Shown here in pieces: positions 10,431 through 18,666 of a DNA stretch of 64,000 nt (position 1 is the stretch's first letter; each line of letters starts with the position of its first letter). The translations under genes and the position numbers were made by a program. The stretch lies in assembly GCF_025913575.1 (NCBI RefSeq), contig NZ_CP109785.1:2790001-2854000 (forward strand), written 5' to 3'. The notes under the pieces were generated by a model, which saw only the letters and a list, made by a program, of their open reading frames with translations, had not been told where the DNA came from and did not search any database. Source of the DNA: Halocatena marina (GTDB lineage Archaea > Halobacteriota > Halobacteria > Halobacteriales > Haloarculaceae).

Positions 10431-10739
10431 ATGCAACAAGCACGCGTTCGGTTGGCGGGAACCAGCCCCGACGATCTGGACACCATCTGTGACGATGTCC
10501 GGGACATCGCAGAGAAGACCGGCGTCAGTCTGTCCGGCCCAGTGCCGCTCCCAACGAAAAAGCTCGGCGTTCCGTGTCGGAAGTCACCCGACGGCGAAGG
10601 CACGGCAACATGGGAACACTGGGAGATGCGCGTTCACAAACGGCTCATCGATATCGACGCCGACGAACGCGCGCTTCGACAGCTGATGCGGATTCAGGTC
10701 CCAAACGACGTCAGCATCGAGATCGTACTCGAAGACTGA
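10431..10739 (+). CDS. rps10: 30S ribosomal protein S10 (uS10)
   Basis: The 102-residue protein matches uS10 of the small-subunit head. It has the conserved [19 protein letters not shown] loop near residues 37-55 and the C-terminal [15 protein letters not shown]. It is cotranscribed with aEF-1alpha and followed by a tRNA-Ala gene 117 nt downstream. Confidence 0.98.
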   Translation: MQQARVRLAGTSPDDLDTICDDVRDIAEKTGVSLSGPVPLPTKKLGVPCRKSPDGEGTATWEHWEMRVHKRLIDIDADERALRQLMRIQVPNDVSIEIVLED

Positions 10740-10856
10740 CTGGGACGAGTTCGAAAGACGATCGAGTCGTTCAAAACGACCACCAACAATCTCACGCGTC
10801 GATTTTACGCGTGAACGGAAACGGTTAAAAGCAACCAAAGGCTTGGTCGTAGTAGC

Positions 10857-10928
10857 GGGCTCGTAGATCAGTGGCAGATCGCTTCCTTCGCAAGGAAGAG
10901 GCCCTGGGTTCAAATCCCAGCGAGTCCA
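10857..10928 (+). tRNA. tRNA-Ala (anticodon CGC)
   Basis: The cloverleaf folds cleanly. Acceptor GGGCTCG pairs with CGAGTCC (one G-U pair). The anticodon stem CTTCC/GGAAG encloses loop TTCGCAA, giving anticodon CGC for GCG codons. The T-loop reads GGTTCAAATCC. A TTAAAA element at about 10825 is a suitable TATA box. CCA is not encoded and there is no intron. Confidence 0.95.
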
Positions 10929-11011
10929 GTTTTGTTCTGTTTCGTTTGCTGAATGTGGATCACACCATTATCCGGCAAAGAACTTTACCAGAGACAGACC
11001 CATCTCCGTCG

Positions 11012-11710
11012 ATGTCTGATACTGCGGTCGCTTCGGACGAAGCTGAGTTTTGGGAGCGACGCCACGAATTGGTTCTTTCTCCGACGACGGCTGAAGACGT
11101 AGAACGACGGTCAACTGAATCTGCCCGTCATCTCGTCCTTCTCGCTCACATCACGGACGAGGCAATCATTCGCTGTTTCGAATCTATCGTAGCAGACCTC
11201 GACGAGTTCGACTGCATTGTGCCAATACCAGTGAGAGATCTCCACATTACTGTCAAAGTGTTTGGAAATGTTGTGGAAGAACCGGACGGTAACGCTGAAT
11301 TTTCTCAACAGGATGAAAAAGAACTAGCCACGTCGCTTCGGTCTGCTCTCGGTGCGGTGCCGTCGTTCCCGGTTCGCTTCCCACGATTCAATCTCTTTCC
11401 CAGCGTAGTCTACGCTGAGGTGACGGACGACGGTCGCTTCTCGCAATTGAATCAGCGTGTTTGTGCCATCCCCGACGTACCCGTCTGGGACCGTGACGGA
11501 GATGGCTTCATACCACATCTAACGCTTGGCGAGTTCACCCAACGAGATGGCTACGAGCAGCTTCTTCAGTATCTCGAAGATAATCACTCGTTGGATATCC
11601 CACCTACAACCATCTCGGAGCTCGAATTCGTCGCTTTGGACCTCTCTAACGGGCGGTTCCCACCGTACGAAACGATAGAGACGTATAGCCTCGCACGACG
11701 ATCCGACTAG
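11012..11710 (+). CDS. 2'-5' RNA ligase-like 2H phosphoesterase
   Basis: The 232-residue protein carries two H-x-T motifs, LHITVK near residue 75 and PHLTLG near residue 170. This duplicated signature defines the 2H (LigT/cyclic phosphodiesterase) superfamily, which acts on 2'-5' or 2',3'-cyclic phosphate RNA ends. ATG 11012 is chosen because it gives MSDTAVASDEAEFWERR, while the upstream frame runs through the tRNA. It follows tRNA-Ala by 83 nt, so a tRNA-end role is tempting but only inferred. Confidence 0.75.
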   Translation: MSDTAVASDEAEFWERRHELVLSPTTAEDVERRSTESARHLVLLAHITDEAIIRCFESIVADLDEFDCIVPIPVRDLHITVKVFGNVVEEPDGNAEFSQQDEKELATSLRSALGAVPSFPVRFPRFNLFPSVVYAEVTDDGRFSQLNQRVCAIPDVPVWDRDGDGFIPHLTLGEFTQRDGYEQLLQYLEDNHSLDIPPTTISELEFVALDLSNGRFPPYETIETYSLARRSD

Positions 11711-11890
11711 TACGCCGTCCGACTTGGAGCCTCGCGGTGGGTACTCCATTCAACGCTGATGGAGCGGAGGCAGTCGCAATCGAACCCACGTTAGCCGGTC
11801 ATGGTGACCGCATCAACGCACTTGACATCCTCCGCCGAATAAACGGACGTGAGTACCAGAGACGGACACAGCTATCCGTCTATCAGACAG

Positions 11891-12130
11891 TTATTCCCAG
11901 ATGATGTCTGTTCCGCCCTCGTGGCCGTGGATAGACTGCACATCATTGATATTGTCGTACACGCTGATACTGCCAACATCGGTAACCCATGCGACGACAC
12001 ACTTCCCGTTTGGCGGTGGGAACTGGACACCGTAGGCAACGACACCCGTTCCGGATACCCCCGAAGCGTCCTCGTGACGATAGAGGGCGAACTTCCGGAA
12101 GTTTGGGTTCTGAACGAAGGGATCAGGCAT
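11891..12130 (-). CDS. conserved small haloarchaeal protein
   Basis: This is a 79-residue protein beginning MPDPFVQNPNFRKFALYR. The C-terminal half resembles a short beta-rich haloarchaeal family with an IHGHEGGTDIIW ending. A clear ribosome-binding site (GGAGGA) stands 6-7 nt before the ATG. The start lies inside the end of another short reading frame, suggesting translational coupling. A longer frame on the opposite strand (11849-12169) is judged a shadow. Function is unknown. Confidence 0.65.
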   Translation of the reverse strand: MPDPFVQNPNFRKFALYRHEDASGVSGTGVVAYGVQFPPPNGKCVVAWVTDVGSISVYDNINDVQSIHGHEGGTDIIWE

Positions 12131-12263
12131 ACTGTCCTCCAGTCACTGTCACCATCATATCCGAAGTGATACCGGCGCGAACAAGCCCCTTGCGTTGTTC
12201 GACGTCAGATTCCACCGTACAGCAGGCACAACATGATTCACTACACTCGTGAGCTGTGCTCAC
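12123..12263 (-). CDS. cysteine-rich micro-protein (GTG start)
   Basis: This 46-residue reading frame starts at GTG (12261-12263) and ends 8 nt inside the next gene. It contains five cysteines within nine residues (CSESCCACC, residues 7-15), a dense cluster that could bind zinc or another metal. Its overlap with the next gene and its shared strand support translation. Homology is not recognised. It could instead be the untranslated leader of the 11891-12130 gene. Confidence 0.35.
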   Translation of the reverse strand: MSTAHECSESCCACCTVESDVEQRKGLVRAGITSDMMVTVTGGQYA

Positions 12264-12383
12264 CTCAGTCTCCGAACGCTCTAGCTACACAACAGAGCCG
12301 CAGAATCAGAGATCAGCACAGATGCCAGTACTCATCTATCACACATCACACGATCAGTCTCGCTTCCATACACCCTCCCACTT

Positions 12384-12503
12384 TCACTCGTTTGCGAGCC
12401 GATGACTCCAAACCACCTCTTCCAGCGTTTCTGCGCTCTCATCGTCGTACAGAAGCGGAACTGTCGGTGCCCCCGTGTTCTCAGTGTCGGTATATCGCTC
12501 CAT
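12384..12503 (-). CDS. small acidic protein
   Basis: This is a 39-residue acidic reading frame that starts [18 protein letters not shown] and ends [12 protein letters not shown]. It lies downstream of an AT-rich promoter-like stretch and on the same strand as two further micro-genes. No domain is recognised. The acidity and the negatively charged middle ([10 protein letters not shown]) look haloarchaeal, unlike the opposite-strand frame, which is rich in arginine and serine. Confidence 0.4.
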   Translation of the reverse strand: MERYTDTENTGAPTVPLLYDDESAETLEEVVWSHRLANE

Positions 12504-12564
12504 TGTGATCTACTCCGCGCCGCTCTCGGCGCGTACTGTTGCAACGTCGCTCCCCACCATAAAC

Positions 12565-12600
12565 ATAATTATTAATAATACTAAATACGCTAAATCCCCT
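12565..12600 (-). promoter_or_regulatory. AT-rich promoter region for the minus-strand micro-gene cluster
   Basis: On the minus strand this stretch reads as several overlapping TATA-like elements (GTATTTAGTATTATTAATAA), far more AT-rich than its surroundings. It lies 60-100 nt upstream of the 12503 start. The opposite direction leads to hjc at 12754, but at a greater distance. Confidence 0.4.
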
Positions 12601-12753
12601 AAAGGATCGGTGAAAAACAGAGAAGGAGTTGACAACGGTGACCACCTGATAACTGATTCGCCGCGTGAAGTCCCGGACAGTGTCCTGTCCTCGGTCTCTT
12701 CCGTCGGTTTCGACCGCCACTCCTTTATGAACCCACACGAGAGATCGGGTAGT

Positions 12754-13182
12754 ATGGCGAACCGCAAGGGGGAACGTCGAGAACGCGAACTCGTTAATCT
12801 CCTCGACGAGCGTGGATTCGCGGTCATGCGCGCGCCAGCGAGCGGGAGCGCAACAGAGCGCGAGCTGCCGGATGTGCTGGCTGGGAATGGTGAAATATTC
12901 TATGCTATCGAGGCAAAATCGAGTGCCGGAGATCCGATCTATCTCACTGGTGAGGAAGTCGAGAGTCTCGTCTTTTTCGCACAAAACTTCGGCGCGAAGC
13001 CTCGGATTGGCGTGCGATTTGACCGCGAAGATTGGTACTTCTTCCATCCCGGCGATTTATACGTCACCGACGGTGGGAACTACCGGGTGAAGCTGGAGAC
13101 AGCGCTTGCGAGCGGTACTGATATTGCCGAACTCACCGGTGCATCGAAAAAGACCAATCTCGGCGAATACGCTACTGAGTGA
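12754..13182 (+). CDS. hjc: Holliday junction resolvase Hjc
   Basis: The 142-residue endonuclease resolves four-way DNA junctions in recombination. The N-terminal [15 protein letters not shown] helix carries the first catalytic glutamate. The nuclease core [19 protein letters not shown] (residues 39-57) supplies the D...E-x-K residues. ATG 12754 gives the canonical start [14 protein letters not shown]; upstream in-frame sequence is AT-rich leader. Its 3' end overlaps the convergent SWIM-finger gene by 11 nt. Confidence 0.95.
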   Translation: MANRKGERRERELVNLLDERGFAVMRAPASGSATERELPDVLAGNGEIFYAIEAKSSAGDPIYLTGEEVESLVFFAQNFGAKPRIGVRFDREDWYFFHPGDLYVTDGGNYRVKLETALASGTDIAELTGASKKTNLGEYATE

Positions 13183-13825
13183 GCGTCGTCTGGTGTGCAG
13201 GCCGTGCTGGGCGCCACTCGCGTTCGAGACGTGAATGAGGGAACGCGTATCGGCGCCGTTCTTCGAAGGGTAGATCCGCCGATCCAGAAAACGGATAGAC
13301 GCATCTGACGACAGGATCGCCGTGAGGATAGCCGGTATTGGTCGGATACTCCGCGACTGTACTGTCCTGAATGAGAATACAGTCGGCTCGCTGTCCGGTC
13401 TGTTCGACTACGACGAGTAGATCTCCTGTTTCCTGGTCACGGACCGTTGTGCCCGGTGTGAATCGACACGATTCACACACGGCTGGTTCCTCGTCGCGAA
13501 CAAACGAGCGCTCGCCACAGGCCATACACGTAACTGCTCGATAGTCAGGAGCAGGAATTCTGCCCCCGGTTATTTCGAGTGCAACTCTGCGAATGTGCTT
13601 ACACCGCTCACCGCGGTACGTGTGATCAGGACAGCTACACTGACCCGCTGTAAGGTCAACGTCGTATATCGTCCCGCCTTGACCAAATACGACGTATTCT
13701 CCATCTCCAATCGCTGTGACAGCCATCTTCTCGGTCCATGCTCTCGCGGCACGTGGATCGAGTCGACTCACATCTGGTGCAAGAGCGGTTGGCGATGACG
13801 CTGGTGTGTGTGCTAGGTGCGTCAT
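13172..13825 (-). CDS. SWIM zinc-finger protein
   Basis: The 217-residue protein has a SWIM motif ([16 protein letters not shown]-x-C-x9-C-x-H) near residue 60, a DNA- or protein-binding zinc finger. A second four-cysteine ribbon follows (CMACGERSF then CESC, residues 98-120). SWIM proteins in archaea often accompany recombination or repair genes. This one is convergent with hjc and overlaps its last 11 nt. ATG 13825 ([11 protein letters not shown]) is chosen over 13978 because the upstream part is not conserved-looking. Confidence 0.85.
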   Translation of the reverse strand: MTHLAHTPASSPTALAPDVSRLDPRAARAWTEKMAVTAIGDGEYVVFGQGGTIYDVDLTAGQCSCPDHTYRGERCKHIRRVALEITGGRIPAPDYRAVTCMACGERSFVRDEEPAVCESCRFTPGTTVRDQETGDLLVVVEQTGQRADCILIQDSTVAEYPTNTGYPHGDPVVRCVYPFSGSADLPFEERRRYAFPHSRLEREWRPARPAHQTTLTQ

Positions 13826-13928
13826 GATGATTCTGGAACGTCCTGTTCCACACGAAACATAGGTTCTGCAAGAGTATGAGTCCCACGCTCGTTCAAGAAT
13901 TAATACCACGACCCGCGAAAGATGGGGT

Positions 13929-14129
13929 ATGACTATCGAACGAGAGATGGTGGTCCAGATCGCCGTCTCCACGACCATCGTTGTGCTGTTCTCGCTCGCT
14001 ATCGTTGCTGTTGGGGTGCTATATTACTCCGATGGGTTCACGTCGCAAGGAGCGATCGCTCTTGTCGGCACGATCGCAGGCTTTATTGTCATTATGTCAC
14101 TCGCTAGCTACTTCATCATCGGAAGATAA
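13929..14129 (+). CDS. small two-helix membrane protein
   Basis: The protein has 66 residues: a charged N-terminus (MTIEREMVVQ) followed by two hydrophobic helices (STTIVVLFSLAIVAVGVLYY and the segment ending FIVIMSLASYFIIGR). Its 3' end overlaps the convergent priL gene by 33 nt. No function is recognised; small paired-helix proteins of this kind are frequent in haloarchaea. Confidence 0.6.
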   Translation: MTIEREMVVQIAVSTTIVVLFSLAIVAVGVLYYSDGFTSQGAIALVGTIAGFIVIMSLASYFIIGR

Positions 14130-15095
14130 CCGAGATGCGTACTCTTCGAGTGGATGGGCGTGATCGTGATCTTCTGCACAGATGCCGTAGGTTTTCATCG
14201 TCTCAAAGCTCGGCGGCGGGTACGGAGATCCATTACCGGTGAGGCGCTCTGTGGTGTACGTGAACTGGTCACCGTGCTTCGAGCAGAGATCTTGGATGTC
14301 ATCAGCATCCATTCCGACAGCGGCAAGGAATGAGATGAGCGTAAACTGTTCTGTTGATTCGAGGGGGTCACCATCTCTTGATTGCTCAATCAGAGCAGTG
14401 ACACAGTCGGGAAACTCCTCTGGTTCGATTCGGTCGATGTTCTGTGGATACTCGACGCTTGCCAGCACGCTTTGAATCTCTCTGACCACAGGAAAGAGCG
14501 GTTCCGAAATTTCGTCTGGGACCTCGAACGGTAGTCCGGCAACAACGCGCTGTTCAATCGCTTCACAGAGCAACTCGATCACTTCAGACCGACTCACAGG
14601 CACGTATCCGTCCGCTAGCTCACGAGTAACGAGCGTCCAGTTCTCACCAGCGGGAGCGAACCGGAGATAGGGGCCAACTGCAATACGGTAACTGTCGTCC
14701 GTTTCTTCTACATCGGAATCCAGACCGAACTCCTGTAACAACGGATCGAGTGCTGCGTGCTCTCGGGTCTGTCCATCGATGTCTTCCTCGAACTCTTCAG
14801 CCAATCGGACGTGAGCCGACTCAGCCTCGGCAGCAGCGTACTTTTCGATTGCACCCGGTGTATCGAGCAGCGAGACGAGCACTCGTGCGATCGGATACGA
14901 CAACAGTTCGGTGCGAGGAGACACGCGCTGGTTAGTCCCGACCGTTCCCTCGGTGAGTGCGCTCTCGACGCGCGCCCGTCCTCGCTCAATCGCCGTGTGA
15001 TCGCTCGTCACGAGCGTCACGAGATCCACGTCCGCTGCTTCGACTGTCGCCCGAGCCTCATCGAGGAACGGGTAGCGGGCGTGGTACGCGTCCAT
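14097..15095 (-). CDS. priL: DNA primase large subunit PriL
   Basis: The 332-residue protein is the regulatory partner of the archaeal/eukaryotic-type primase. Widely spaced cysteines that can ligate the Fe-S cluster are visible in LLCEAIE, FPDCV, DLCSKHGDQ and YGICAEDHDH. The N-terminus MDAYHARYPFLDEAR is typical of haloarchaeal PriL and sets the start at 15095 rather than 15197. The C-terminal region YPPPSFETMKTYGICAE carries the last Fe-S ligand. The small subunit PriS is not nearby. Confidence 0.93.
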   Translation of the reverse strand: MDAYHARYPFLDEARATVEAADVDLVTLVTSDHTAIERGRARVESALTEGTVGTNQRVSPRTELLSYPIARVLVSLLDTPGAIEKYAAAEAESAHVRLAEEFEEDIDGQTREHAALDPLLQEFGLDSDVEETDDSYRIAVGPYLRFAPAGENWTLVTRELADGYVPVSRSEVIELLCEAIEQRVVAGLPFEVPDEISEPLFPVVREIQSVLASVEYPQNIDRIEPEEFPDCVTALIEQSRDGDPLESTEQFTLISFLAAVGMDADDIQDLCSKHGDQFTYTTERLTGNGSPYPPPSFETMKTYGICAEDHDHAHPLEEYASRLSSDDEVASE

Positions 15096-15436
15096 GTCAC
15101 TGTCTCCCCGCGCTGGTGAATAAGCCCGGCGGTCTGACGACAGAGTGTGGGCGAAAGCGTTTAACCCGTTGTGTCTCAGAGTGACGGCTGAGAACAAGCG
15201 ATCTGATCCGCACTTTGAGTTGGTCTTCTGCGAACTGGAGGATTTTCAGAGCGGGACGTGTTCGATGAGTCTGCCATCTCCCTCATCATTCCTCACGAAC
15301 ATCCGAGCGACCCCCAACACGTTGTGCAAGGCGTAGAACAAGTTCATCAAAATTTAGTGGAACTCAAAAATATCGAAAGTATTCCGATCTCCCTGAACCC
15401 GAACGGACTAGTATACATCGCCCCAATTCGTCGTTT
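15096..15436. other. intergenic region between priL and the 15437 gene
   Basis: This 341-nt stretch separates two divergent genes. A GCGTTTAACCCG element near 15155 could serve as a priL promoter. A 33-codon reading frame on the minus strand (15246-15347, starting MNLFYALHNVLGVARMFV) is present but has no ribosome-binding site and could be a remnant. Nothing else is supported. Confidence 0.4.
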
Positions 15437-16027
15437 GTGGTGCAGTTTCACTATCCCTGCCCCGACTGTCGGACGACCACGAGCCTACACGCACCCGATT
15501 GTCGCTTTGACGGGACGCCGTGGCACGAGATCGAGCTAGCGTACACCAACATCCTCAGTACGCTTGCGACGGGGGCAAAGCGCGAGGGGCATCTCCGCGA
15601 GCAGTCGCCTGACCGGTGGGACCGCCTGCACTCGGCCGCACTCAGTCGACTCCGACACGATCAACGCGTCCGTGAAACGGCCAGCGGTGCGCTCGAACTG
15701 CTCTCGCCCGCGGCATTCAGAGAACAGGTCGCAGTCCCAACACAAGAGCCACTGCAAACAATCTACGAAGAGGGGAGTGTCCCGGGCTGTCACGATCACG
15801 CGCTCTTTGCGCTCATCGCGTACTACGAGATGGTTGGATTTTCGTGGGGCGATACGCGCGAACGGGTCGTCGATTGGCTCCGCGAATCGGGAACGTGGGA
15901 CCGGGGTGGATTCGAAGAAGGCTCACCAGAAGCGGTGGTTGACAGCAAACGCCACGTCTACATCCGTGGATACGGCTGGCGGCAAGCAGCCGAGGAAGCA
16001 GCCGCTGTGATCCGACGGAGAAGATGA
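15437..16027 (+). CDS. conserved haloarchaeal protein with N-terminal zinc-binding motif
   Basis: The 196-residue protein begins at GTG (MVQFHYPCPDC). It has a CPDCRTTTSLHAPDC cluster at residues 8-22 that could bind zinc. The rest is predicted helical and contains CHDHALFALIAYYEMVGFSW near residue 118, split here only for description. Orthologues beside priL are known in haloarchaea, so a replication-linked role is possible but not shown. The C-terminus is basic (RRRR). Confidence 0.7.
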   Translation: MVQFHYPCPDCRTTTSLHAPDCRFDGTPWHEIELAYTNILSTLATGAKREGHLREQSPDRWDRLHSAALSRLRHDQRVRETASGALELLSPAAFREQVAVPTQEPLQTIYEEGSVPGCHDHALFALIAYYEMVGFSWGDTRERVVDWLRESGTWDRGGFEEGSPEAVVDSKRHVYIRGYGWRQAAEEAAAVIRRRR

Positions 16028-16144
16028 AACCGAACCAAGCTAACAGACCGGAGCAGATCAGAAAAGACAACGCATCGACCGGCAAACGTTGCCTCTGTGT
16101 TAATCGGGACCGAAAAACTACGCTCCAGAACCAATTTCATGCAT

Positions 16145-16858
16145 TCACGAGCGAATCAGTCGGTTCGCTGTTTCGAGATCATCAGGCGTATTGACGTTCA
16201 CGACCCAGTCATCGCACTCGACGGCAACCAACCGCCGTTCGCTTGCAATCAGGATATCGATCGTATCGCTAAGTTCGTACTCACCACGTTCAGATCGTTG
16301 AACGAGTCTCGAAGCATCGAACGCTGCTGGTGTGAACGTGTGAAATCCTGCGGCGACAAAACTCTGTTCGGGCGGATCGTCGGGTTTGTTCAGTATTCCC
16401 GTGATCGTTCCGTCGGCGTCGATATCGACGATCGCCTTCTTCTTCGCGGCTGCTCGTGAGACCTCATGAACAAGGAGTACTCCATCGACATCGTCCGCTT
16501 GGTGACATCGAACGATTTCTTCGAGATGTGTCGACATAACGTTGTCACAGTCCATGAGCATGAAATCGTCATCAACAGCGTCCTCGGCCGCTAACAGTGC
16601 GTGTGCCATCCCAAGTCGTTTCTCTTGAACTCGGTATTCGATTGGGACGCCGGCGAATTCGTCGCCGTAGAAGTCCATAATCTGCTCTCGTCGATATCCA
16701 ACGACGACCACCAACCGATCCACATCGAGCGTGCAAAGCTGTTCAAAGCAGTGAGACAGCATCGGAATGTCTCCGACTTCGACCATCGCTTTCGGTCTCG
16801 TCTCTGTAAGCGGTTTGAGTCGACTCCCTCGACCGGCTGCAAGTACGACGCCATCCAT
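16145..16858 (-). CDS. sugar-phosphate nucleotidyltransferase
   Basis: The 237-residue protein begins MDGVVLAAGRGSRLKPLT. This glycine-rich NTP-binding signature marks nucleotidyl transferases that make NDP-sugars from sugar 1-phosphates, followed by RPKAMVEVG. The DCDNV segment near residue 106 supplies a metal-binding aspartate. It lacks the C-terminal left-handed beta-helix of bifunctional GlmU-type enzymes. A role in glycan or S-layer sugar supply is inferred from family. ATG 16858 is the only start that retains the signature at the N-terminus. Confidence 0.85.
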   Translation of the reverse strand: MDGVVLAAGRGSRLKPLTETRPKAMVEVGDIPMLSHCFEQLCTLDVDRLVVVVGYRREQIMDFYGDEFAGVPIEYRVQEKRLGMAHALLAAEDAVDDDFMLMDCDNVMSTHLEEIVRCHQADDVDGVLLVHEVSRAAAKKKAIVDIDADGTITGILNKPDDPPEQSFVAAGFHTFTPAAFDASRLVQRSERGEYELSDTIDILIASERRLVAVECDDWVVNVNTPDDLETANRLIRS

Positions 16859-16893
16859 ACCGAAAGTGGATGGCGTCGAGTGATGTGAAAATT

Positions 16894-16913
16894 GGTGTAT
16901 GAAAACGTACACC
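16894..16913. promoter_or_regulatory. 20-bp palindromic operator candidate (copy 1)
   Basis: The sequence GGTGTATGAAAACGTACACC is an inverted repeat with 6-bp arms and an 8-bp spacer. It ends 4 nt before ATTTTATTA, the TATA-like element of the downstream quinone-reductase-like gene. A near-identical site with the same spacing to a TATA element occurs at 36443-36462. This suggests one regulator controls both. Confidence 0.6.
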
Positions 16914-16981
16914 ATCGATTTTATTATGGCAAACTGCTGGTGTATCCCGGCGTATTTCCCCGCTCGCCGTCTACGAGAGGT

Positions 16982-17986
16982 ATGCATCAGTTCGTGGACG
17001 GTGAGTGGGTGCCCGGCTACGAAGCGACGAACGAGAACGGTGAGTTCGACCGTCAAGTGACGACGTTTCGAGATCGGATCGGAGACGAAGGCACAGACGC
17101 CGAAGCTGGTCGGTATCACTTGTACGTCTCATTTGCGTGCCCGTGGGCGCACCGGACGCTCATCACACGTGCGCTGAAGGGTCTCGAAGAGGCGATCAGC
17201 GTCGATGTGGTCGATCCGTATCGAGATGAGAATGGCTGGCAGTTCACGCCCGAGAAGGCTGGCTGTACGCCCGATACGATCAACGGATTCGACTACCTCC
17301 GAGAGGCGTACACCGAGGCAGATCCGAACTACACCGGGCGCGTGACCGTCCCCGTGCTGTGGGATAAAGAACAAGAGACGATCGTGAACAACGAATCAGC
17401 GGAGATCATGCGAATGCTCGACACCGCCTTCGACGAATTCTCGACGCAGGATGTCGACCTCTATCCCGCTGGCTACCGAGAAGAAGTCGATCGGATTATC
17501 GATTCAATCTACGAGCCGATCAACAACGGGGTCTACCGCGCTGGGTTCGCAGAGACCCAAGACGCCTACGAGCAAGCAGTCAACGAGCTGTTCGACGCAC
17601 TCGATCACTGGAACGAAGTGCTCTCCGAGCAGCGGTTCCTCGCTGGTGACAGGCTCACAGAAGCGGACATTGCGATGTTCACAACGCTCATTCGCTTCGA
17701 TGATGTGTACCACACGCATTTTAAGTGTAACCGACGGAAGGTGAGCGAGTATCCCGCGCTCTGGAATTACCTGAAAGAACTCTATCAACTTTCAGGCGTC
17801 GCGGAAACAGTGAATTTCGCACATATCCGCGAGCACTACTACACGACACACACGGACGTCAATCCAAAGCAAATCGTCGCTGTCGGGCCAAACCACGCGT
17901 TCGATGCGCGCCACGACCGCGATAGGCTGTCCGGCAATCTCCCCGAAGGACTCATCGGATCGTCCGATGGCTACGAAGACGAGTAG
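16982..17986 (+). CDS. glutathionyl-hydroquinone reductase-like protein (Xi-class GST family)
   Basis: The 334-residue protein matches the ECM4/YqjG family. The catalytic CPWAHR motif lies near residue 53 (VSFACPWAHRTLITRAL), the thioredoxin fold follows, and the C-terminal helical domain includes the family segment VYRAGFAETQDAYEQAV. Family members reductively remove thiols from hydroquinone conjugates. Haloarchaea use gamma-glutamylcysteine instead of glutathione, so the true thiol is inferred to differ. ATG 16982 gives the typical MHQFVDGEWV. A palindromic site and TATA element lie upstream. Confidence 0.88.
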   Translation: MHQFVDGEWVPGYEATNENGEFDRQVTTFRDRIGDEGTDAEAGRYHLYVSFACPWAHRTLITRALKGLEEAISVDVVDPYRDENGWQFTPEKAGCTPDTINGFDYLREAYTEADPNYTGRVTVPVLWDKEQETIVNNESAEIMRMLDTAFDEFSTQDVDLYPAGYREEVDRIIDSIYEPINNGVYRAGFAETQDAYEQAVNELFDALDHWNEVLSEQRFLAGDRLTEADIAMFTTLIRFDDVYHTHFKCNRRKVSEYPALWNYLKELYQLSGVAETVNFAHIREHYYTTHTDVNPKQIVAVGPNHAFDARHDRDRLSGNLPEGLIGSSDGYEDE

Positions 17987-18095
17987 TCCATCGGTATCGG
18001 TGTGTTGATGAAGCAGCACCGAATACGTCCAGCTATGAACAACCTCGGACGTGCTAGCGCCGGGTCTGCGCCAATCTTAGAAATGTATCGAAGCA

Positions 18096-18653
18096 ATGAG
18101 TGATAATCGTTCGACACTCAATAGAGACCACCTCCGAAAGAGGATCGATAATGAGACGCGTAGTCGGGTTGCGAGCCGTGTCCGCACGGATCCGGGGATC
18201 CATTTCAACGAGCTCGTTCGAACGCTTGATCTCGCACCAGGACAGGTGCAGTATCACACACGAAAGCTCGTCAGTCGGGAGATACTCGTCGAGGCACCAC
18301 TGTACGGCAAAACCCACTACTTTCCCCCGGAGTACGACGGGTGGGAACGCCAAGCAATTGCTCTCCTCCGGCGAGAAACCGCAGCGGACATCGTCGCTTG
18401 TCTCATGGAGGACGGTCCACTGAGTCCGGTTGCTGTGACTGAACGGATCGGAATCGCTCGAAGCACGCTCTCATGGCACGTCGACCGACTCGTTGCTGCC
18501 AACATCGTCGAAAAACAACGGGACGAAACGCACCTCCTCGTGCTTGTCTATCCAGAGCGAACGGCCAGACTCGTCCGCGAAGCTGACCCGTCGCTGTCGG
18601 CTCGGCTTGTCGATCGCTTTACTCGCCTTGTTGACAATCTCCTCGCGGAGTAA
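18096..18653 (+). CDS. tandem winged-helix transcriptional regulator
   Basis: The 185-residue protein contains two winged-helix DNA-binding domains. The first spans about residues 25-75 (HFNELVRTLDLAPGQVQYH) and the second residues 85-150 (RIGIARSTLSWHVDRL). This double-wHTH layout is common in haloarchaeal regulators. No ligand domain is visible. The target is unknown; it follows the quinone-reductase-like gene by about 110 nt and could be its regulator. Confidence 0.8.
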   Translation: MSDNRSTLNRDHLRKRIDNETRSRVASRVRTDPGIHFNELVRTLDLAPGQVQYHTRKLVSREILVEAPLYGKTHYFPPEYDGWERQAIALLRRETAADIVACLMEDGPLSPVAVTERIGIARSTLSWHVDRLVAANIVEKQRDETHLLVLVYPERTARLVREADPSLSARLVDRFTRLVDNLLAE

Positions 18654-18666
18654 GAGCACCCTAAGC

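Noticed and set aside
9184..10443. Long minus-strand frame opposite aEF-1alpha
   Set aside because: It mirrors a highly biased, highly expressed coding gene; GC-rich codons read antisense stay open by chance.
11849..12169. Plus-strand frame of 106 codons across the micro-gene at 11891-12130
   Set aside because: The minus-strand gene has a strong ribosome-binding site and a recognisable haloarchaeal pattern; the plus frame has neither.
12332..12544. 70-codon minus-strand frame rich in arginine and serine
   Set aside because: Arginine-rich and non-acidic; the overlapping 39-residue acidic frame is more credible.
15246..15347. 33-codon minus-strand frame between priL and the 15437 gene
   Set aside because: No ribosome-binding site and no known family; kept only as a remark in the intergenic entry.
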